Assembly (NCBI GenBank): GCA_030619715.1
Contig: JAUXAW010000007.1
Span: 1 to 34,818 of the forward strand
Direction: 5' to 3'
Origin: a candidate division WWE3 bacterium
Lineage (GTDB): Bacteria > Patescibacteriota > WWE3 > JAUXAW01
Length of the DNA: 34,818 bases
Part shown: positions 29,954-34,818 of the stretch, piece after piece
Layout of the letters: every line of letters starts with the position of its first letter
How positions within the stretch are numbered: the stretch's first letter is position 1
The notes under the pieces: model-generated
The model's database searches: none
Told to the model about the DNA's origin: nothing
Seen by the model: the letters and a program-made list of their open reading frames with translations, nothing else
Translations under genes and position numbers: made by a program

Positions 29954-30816
29954 GCCCCAGCGGGTTTCGTGGCGGTAACAATATTGTATCGCCAAACATC
30001 GCTTTTTATTATGCTTCTATATCCTTCAACGGCAAATGTTATATTAATAAACTTTCTCTGAAGTTTCAATAATTTAATCAGTTGATAAGGTAAATAAGCA
30101 ATCAAATAGAGGTTCCTTACCATTGGTATCATCCGTGGTGTGATGTCTTCCACCGAAACATCGGTGAAGCCTACTTCTTCTAGTATTTCAGGAAACTTTC
30201 CGTGCAGAAAACGCGGCAAACTGTGCATAGCCCACCCTTCCATAATCATATTCCACAACCTCTTCTGTTGAAATGTCATTTCTTTTTTAGGACATATAGA
30301 ATACTCAAAAAGTACAAGTCTTCCACCAGGTTTTAGGACTCGGTAAAATTCTCGCAGAGCTTGTTGATGGTCCGGTACATGAACCAAAGACTCCATTGTG
30401 TAAACCCCATCAAAGGACTCCTCAGGGAAACTTAGCTTGGTGTAATCCATTACTTGAAAACTAACTCTGTCTTGCAAATCCAGCTCCGACGCCTTCTTGT
30501 TTGCTTTTTCAATAGACGATTCTAGAAAATCCACACCTTTAACCCGAAGTCTGTACTTTTGGGCCAGATGAATAGCCACACCTCCTTCGCCGCAGCCAGC
30601 GTCCAGTACTAAAAAGTCGCTATTCAGACTAAGCTTTTCAACCAGCTTATCTTCCATTAGTTTTTGCGCCTCATACATGGAAAGGTTCTCTTTTCCCTCG
30701 GGGTAATAGCCAAAATGCTTAATCCCTTTTAGGAGTAGCGTGTATCCCCAGCGGGATTCCCAAGCGTTGAAATAGTCAATAACTTTTTGTTGCGGGCTCT
30801 TGTTTTTATCAGTCAT
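29944..30816 (-). CDS. Class I SAM-dependent methyltransferase
   Basis: FLVLDAGCGEGGVAIHLAQKYRLRVKGVDFLESSIEKA, SFDGVYTMESLVHVPD, VLKPGGRLVLFEYS. Confidence 0.9.
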   Translation of the reverse strand: MTDKNKSPQQKVIDYFNAWESRWGYTLLLKGIKHFGYYPEGKENLSMYEAQKLMEDKLVEKLSLNSDFLVLDAGCGEGGVAIHLAQKYRLRVKGVDFLESSIEKANKKASELDLQDRVSFQVMDYTKLSFPEESFDGVYTMESLVHVPDHQQALREFYRVLKPGGRLVLFEYSICPKKEMTFQQKRLWNMIMEGWAMHSLPRFLHGKFPEILEEVGFTDVSVEDITPRMIPMVRNLYLIAYLPYQLIKLLKLQRKFINITFAVEGYRSIIKSDVWRYNIVTATKPAGAHS

Positions 30817-30888
30817 TAGTGGCTAAACCATACAACAATTTGCTGAGGATGACAAGACCGGCCGAACAGGGTGGGGGAGTCGGTGGAC

Positions 30889-30918
30889 TTGACAAACTAG
30901 GGGGCTTTGTGCTACAGT
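30889..30918 (+). promoter_or_regulatory. Promoter of the coiled-coil ORF
   Basis: TTGACA-18-TACAGT. Confidence 0.7.
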
Positions 30919-30977
30919 GCTCTCGTAAGTGGCTTTTAAGCCCAAAAATAACTAAAGAAAAAGGAGGAAAGGAGAAA

Positions 30978-31187
30978 ATGGAGAAGGAGGAGAAGGTTCT
31001 GGAACAACTGAAAGAGGTCCACAAGGAGATCAAGAAATTGATCGAAGACCTGGAAGAGAAGGGTAACCAAAATCTTGTGGAACAACTGAAAGAGGTCCAC
31101 AAGGAGATCAAGGAATTGAACGAGGCCATGAAGGAGTTCCAAAGAGCACTCCGCGCGGCCAGAAGACGGCTTCGAAAGCCTGGGTAA
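30978..31187 (+). CDS. 69-aa coiled-coil protein with internal duplication
   Basis: MEKEEKVLEQLKEVHKEIKKLIEDLEEKGNQNLVEQLKEVHKEIKELNEAMKEFQRALRAARRRLRKPG; SD AAGGAGGAAAGGAG. Confidence 0.75.
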   Translation: MEKEEKVLEQLKEVHKEIKKLIEDLEEKGNQNLVEQLKEVHKEIKELNEAMKEFQRALRAARRRLRKPG

Positions 31188-31309
31188 GTGGACAGGGAAG
31201 TCCCTGTGGGAGGCTCAGCAGCAGAACGAATGAGGTCCACCGAACCACCAGCGGGTGTGCGCGATTCCAGAAATGGGAACGTCATGCCCGCGAACTTTTT
31301 TGGGAGAAC

Positions 31310-31428
31310 TTAAAAGCTTCGAAACTTTGAAAAGTTTTAAGAAAACCGCGTTTTTGATTCACGATCGTAAAATAAAACGGTAGTTTTTGTGAAAATTTTG
31401 AATGTTTTGAAAGTTTCGAAAAAACCCC
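31310..31428. repeat. ~110-bp imperfect palindrome, copy C (core TTCACGATCGTAA near 31359-31370)
   Basis: CTTCGAAACTTTGAAAAGTTTTAAG...GAAAATTTTGAATGTTTTGAAAGTTTCGAAAA. Confidence 0.8.
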
Positions 31429-31434
31429 ACCCTT

Positions 31435-32382
31435 CTAATCTCCTTTCCGATGATATTTCTTGTGGGCTTCTTTGAGGCGGGGATTGGTAACGTGGGTGTA
31501 GATTTGGGTGGTGGAGATACTTTTGTGACCGAGCATCTCTTGGACCGAACGGATATCCGCTCCTGAGCGCAGAAGGTCGGTCGCGAACGAGTGCCTTAGA
31601 ACATGCGGGCTGGCATCAACCGAAATTCCCGATTTCTTGACATACTTCTTCATTAACCGCTGCACACTACGGGCACCGAGCCGTAAACTTTCACCATCGG
31701 TGTCCTGCGTCGGGTCGTCGGGCTTGGGCCCCCGGAGTCGAACAAAGAGGGGCTTGAAACCGTCATCGCGCTTTTTTAAGTAGCGAGACAACACCATTGC
31801 CGCTTCATCATCCAAAAAAACCAAGCGGGTCTTACGCCCTTTGCCAAGCACACTAAACTCCCGGGTGCGAAAATTGATTTGGTCGCGGTTGAGCCCAACC
31901 AGCTCCGAAACCCGCAAGCCGGTGCTAAACAAAACTTCAAGGATGGCTCGATCCCGTAGTCCAGTCAGCGTCCTGGTCTCACAGGCGGAAAAAAGCTGGC
32001 GCAGCTGTTTTTCTTCTAAGAATTTGAGCGAACGCCCCTCGGCCTTGCCAAGGTCAATCCGAGTGCTAGCGATGACCTCCAGTCCCTGCTTTTCAAGGAA
32101 ACTAACGAAGGAACGCAAAGCCACAATATGATAGCGCTGGGTTGTTTTCTTGAGTGGCTTTTTCGTCTTCTTGGAAACCTTGCGGTTGAGAAACTTCCGG
32201 TACTTGCGAATCAGCTCTGGTGTCAGATCCTTAAGTTTGACCGCGCGGCCAAGCGCTTCTTTCGCCCAGGCGGCAAAGTGATTAAGATAATAATCGTACA
32301 TCTTGACCGTTCTCGGGGAGAGGTTTTGGTCAAGTTCACAATATTCGAGGAAGTCTAAGATGTGATTACTAAATGTTTTCAT
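31435..32382 (-). CDS. xerC: Tyrosine recombinase XerC/XerD-like (ORF open from 32499)
   Basis: SAM-like N domain; STGLRVSELVGL, HVLRHSFATDLLRSGADIRSVQEMLGHKSISTTQIYTHV. Confidence 0.92.
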   Translation of the reverse strand: MKTFSNHILDFLEYCELDQNLSPRTVKMYDYYLNHFAAWAKEALGRAVKLKDLTPELIRKYRKFLNRKVSKKTKKPLKKTTQRYHIVALRSFVSFLEKQGLEVIASTRIDLGKAEGRSLKFLEEKQLRQLFSACETRTLTGLRDRAILEVLFSTGLRVSELVGLNRDQINFRTREFSVLGKGRKTRLVFLDDEAAMVLSRYLKKRDDGFKPLFVRLRGPKPDDPTQDTDGESLRLGARSVQRLMKKYVKKSGISVDASPHVLRHSFATDLLRSGADIRSVQEMLGHKSISTTQIYTHVTNPRLKEAHKKYHRKGD

Positions 32383-32514
32383 AATTTGGGGTGGGGAAGT
32401 GTGTTCAATTTTGGCACCCAACTTCCACAATCGCTTTGATACAACAGTATCACACTCCGTCTGTCTTTGCGATCGCAATTGAATTAAGAGATCCCACACA
32501 CCTACCCTGATACA

Positions 32515-32542
32515 ACGTCGTCTAATGATAGTTTAACGACGT
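32515..32542. other. Candidate dif/Xer recombination site (11-6-11)
   Basis: ACGTCGTCTAA-TGATAG-TTTAACGACGT; arms match in inverted orientation at 9/11. Confidence 0.45.
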
Positions 32543-32586
32543 ATAAACCAATCTTAACTTAGATTTCAAATCTTGTCAAGTCTAAC

Positions 32587-32643
32587 GGAGTGACAACTTC
32601 GGTTGTTACTTGCTGGACGGATAACAAGCAAGCCTGTCACTAC
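32587..32643. repeat. Inverted pair of 23-nt GGAG/GTAG-type REP hairpins (32587-32609 and 32621-32643)
   Basis: GGAGTGACAACTTCGGTTGTTAC + 11 nt + ATAACAAGCAAGCCTGTCACTAC. Confidence 0.8.
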
Positions 32644-32704
32644 AATTTCCAGCAAATGACAACTTATGGATCCCAAGAACCACTTCAAACGATACAATAA
32701 ACAA

Positions 32705-32785
32705 TTTTTCTCACGAGGATCTGTAAACCCACCGAAACTCCCGAAACCTCGATACTCGGCATGATTAGCCAATCATCTTTTTTAA
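32705..32785 (+). ncRNA. Candidate small RNA ending in an intrinsic terminator
   Basis: CGAGG(32714-32718)...CCTCG(32747-32751), then ATGATT-AGCC-AATCAT-CTTTTTT (32761-32783); no convincing CDS. Confidence 0.3.
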
Positions 32786-33224
32786 AATAAGCGCTTAGAG
32801 GGGCTTTCAGAAGGCCCCTTCACTAGCAGTTCACAGCGAAGCTGCTCACTGCGAGCCGTTCAGGGTAAACTTAATTAGCAGGGGACTTAGAAACGCCCCG
32901 ACCAAGAATTGACTAAATTTAGGGGTTCAACGAAATTCTAAAAGCAAAATTGCGATGGGGAATTTTGAGAATACAATAGATGCTTGAAAATTGAAAATTG
33001 GTCGTAGAGTTATCCACAAAGCACCCACAGGAAAGATTTTGGCTTAATACGGCTCTATAACAACCCCTCCCCTGTTTACAGACCTTATAGTTTTGCAGAT
33101 TAGGACTTAGCAGTTGGTGTTCGTATGTGCTAAAATAAATGAAAAGGCGCCAGTAAGCCCTCTCCACCAGAGAAGCCCTAAAATTTCTGCAGACTTCCCT
33201 ACCCTACAGACTCAGGCACAAATT

Positions 33225-33329
33225 TTCAAGCTCCAAGCTCCAAATCCCAATGAAGCTCCAAATTTCAATGTTTGAAAATTGAGTCATTGAGATTTCATTG
33301 AAAATTGGGATTTGAAAATTGTAAATTAG
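33225..33329. repeat. Intergenic 7-mer-based imperfect palindrome, copy 3
   Basis: AATTTTCAAGCTCCAAGCTCCAAATCCCAATGAAGCTCC...GTCATTGAGATTTCATTGAAAATTGGGATTTGAAAATT. Confidence 0.8.
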
Positions 33330-34084
33330 AGCGCAGCTAAGATCAATCCAACAATAAGAGCAGTAACACCATATTCAAACACCGTTCGCCTCGTTAAACT
33401 ATGAGTTAGATACTGTTGGCCGACGCCGAGGCCGATGTAAACCGCGGTAGTAAGAGTAATCGAGCGGAAAAAGGATTTTAAGGGTAAAAAGCTTAAACTT
33501 AAAGCCGTCTCCCCCACCCCCAACCCCAAGAGCAGCCCGGCGACGAAGGTCTTTTTGTCGAAAACACCCTTGGGATCCGCTGTCCATAGGGACTGAAACC
33601 CCAAATTTGAGGACAAAAATACCACCAAAAAGACTTGCTGCCAGACTTCAAGGTTTAGCTTGTAGATAGCGGTAAAAAGCAGAAAACTAACAAAAAGTGT
33701 GGACAAAAATGATACAGTCCGCGCCGCACGAAAAAGAGGGACCGGTTTGACGGCGGTAACGCTAAAAATGTTTTGCGCCAAAAGGATGACATAAAACATC
33801 AAAAAAGCAACAAACCAAAGTGCTGACTTGAAAAGAAGACTAAGATTTGGGAAAAAATACTGGGTAAAACCCATCCCAACTATGAAGAGAGTCGGTAGAG
33901 AAAGCAGGGTAAAAAATTCAACCCCAAAAAACTCCCTCCGCAGCGCAAACCAGGTTAAAACAAAACTTGCTGCACCAAGGATGAAAATTGATAAAACCTG
34001 TTGTTCGCGGGAGAGTAGACCTATGAGGGCGAGGCTAACGGTTAGAGATAGTGATGTGAGGATAAAGGTTAGGCGTTTGGACAT
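33326..34084 (-). CDS. Hypothetical multi-pass membrane protein
   Basis: Several hydrophobic helices: [20 protein letters not shown]..., VFEYGVTALIVGLILAAL; upstream end abuts ruvC. Confidence 0.75.
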   Translation of the reverse strand: MSKRLTFILTSLSLTVSLALIGLLSREQQVLSIFILGAASFVLTWFALRREFFGVEFFTLLSLPTLFIVGMGFTQYFFPNLSLLFKSALWFVAFLMFYVILLAQNIFSVTAVKPVPLFRAARTVSFLSTLFVSFLLFTAIYKLNLEVWQQVFLVVFLSSNLGFQSLWTADPKGVFDKKTFVAGLLLGLGVGETALSLSFLPLKSFFRSITLTTAVYIGLGVGQQYLTHSLTRRTVFEYGVTALIVGLILAAL

Positions 34085-34545
34085 TTTTTCACATGGCAGA
34101 TGGCAACGGCCAAGGCATCAGCGGCATCGTCAGGCTTAATTTTTCGGCGAATCCGCAAATGCCTCTTGACGGCTTTCTCCACCTCTTTCTTATCCGCCCG
34201 ACCGTAGCCGGTCAACTCCTTTTTGGCCTGCAAAGCAGTATACTCAAAAACAGGCAGTTTGTGCTCGGCGGCGACGAGCATCACCACTCCCCTCGCCTGC
34301 CCAACGGACATCACCGTTTTGGCGTTGGTATTAAAAAAGAGCAGCTCGATGATCATTATTTTCGGCTCAAATTCTCTGATCAGTTTCTTTAGTTCCTTTC
34401 GCAACTTAAGCAGTCGTTTCGGCATCTCCTCACCGGCCTTCGTTGTAATACAACCAAACTCAACCAGCTTGACCTTCTTTGAGGAAGCTTTGATAATGCC
34501 GAAACCAGTGGAGGCGGTGCCGGGATCGATACCGAGAATAATCAT
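34069..34545 (-). CDS. ruvC: Holliday junction resolvase RuvC
   Basis: [56 protein letters not shown]. Confidence 0.95.
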   Translation of the reverse strand: MIILGIDPGTASTGFGIIKASSKKVKLVEFGCITTKAGEEMPKRLLKLRKELKKLIREFEPKIMIIELLFFNTNAKTVMSVGQARGVVMLVAAEHKLPVFEYTALQAKKELTGYGRADKKEVEKAVKRHLRIRRKIKPDDAADALAVAICHVKKCPNA

Positions 34546-34818
34546 AGGAACTCCTCCGGTATATCAAAATTCGCCAGAACATTTTGCACATCGGGGTGGT
34601 CGTCGAGCACGTTGACCAAATCTAAAACTTTCTTAGCCTCGTTCTCGCCTTCAATTTTAACTTCAAACAAAGGATTCTGGGGGTCCTTGAAGATATAGGC
34701 GGCACTCCCCTGCTCTCCTAATGATCCGCCGCGTGTATCAAAGATTTTTCGAACCTCGGCCAGCGTCCGATTGCGGTTGTCTGTCAAGGCTTCACAAACA
34801 ATTGCGACGCCTGAAGGT
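34542..34818 (-). CDS. yebC: YebC/PmpR-family transcriptional regulator, C-terminal part (runs off right edge)
   Basis: Frame open to the edge: [43 protein letters not shown]...[15 protein letters not shown]. Confidence 0.93.
   Translation of the reverse strand, partial: PSGVAIVCEALTDNRNRTLAEVRKIFDTRGGSLGEQGSAAYIFKDPQNPLFEVKIEGENEAKKVLDLVNVLDDHPDVQNVLANFDIPEEFL

Noticed and set aside
29393-30816. Toxin-antitoxin module (29393 with 29944)
   Set aside because: The neighbouring gene is a convergent methyltransferase; no RelE/Doc/PIN-type toxin seen.
32566-33167. Minus ORFs 32566-32772 and 32919-33167
   Set aside because: Low-complexity, non-protein-like translations across REPs and a terminator.

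Overview
The window looks like a Patescibacteria/CPR chromosome segment. This lineage call rests on gene content, small genes and divergent housekeeping proteins, not on a database search. Core genes I recognise are a GT51 penicillin-binding protein (partial), recG, rsmD, rpmF, nusB, an acpP-like gene, rnc, rpsP, khpA, trmD, holB, gyrB, gyrA, a xer tyrosine recombinase, ruvC and yebC (partial). A large type IV pilus locus spans about 9.1-23.2 kb (pilO/N/M, surface proteins, several prepilins, pilD, pilC, pilT, pilB). Accessory parts include short SD-led ORFs in repeated promoter/terminator 'cassettes' (3.4-4.9 kb, 8.0-9.1 kb, 30.9-31.2 kb), a standalone FtsH-M41-like metallopeptidase, a Phd/YefM-like protein, a methyltransferase and a REP-associated tyrosine transposase (RAYT). 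The strongest unusual signal is the density of small structured repeats: (i) a 23-nt GTAG/GGAG-footed hairpin family, 5 copies, with stem covariation; (ii) a different hairpin bracketing, and also sitting inside, the RAYT gene; (iii) about 110-bp palindromes centred on TCACGATCGTGA; (iv) 7-bp-period microrepeats that occur between genes and in frame inside recG, trmD, gyrA and others; (v) a 44-nt duplicated promoter block; (vi) a dif-like 11-6-11 site next to the xer gene. Many housekeeping genes appear leaderless, while accessory cassettes have long SD-containing leaders. No tRNA, rRNA or CRISPR was found. Everything here was read by eye; no searches or folding were run.
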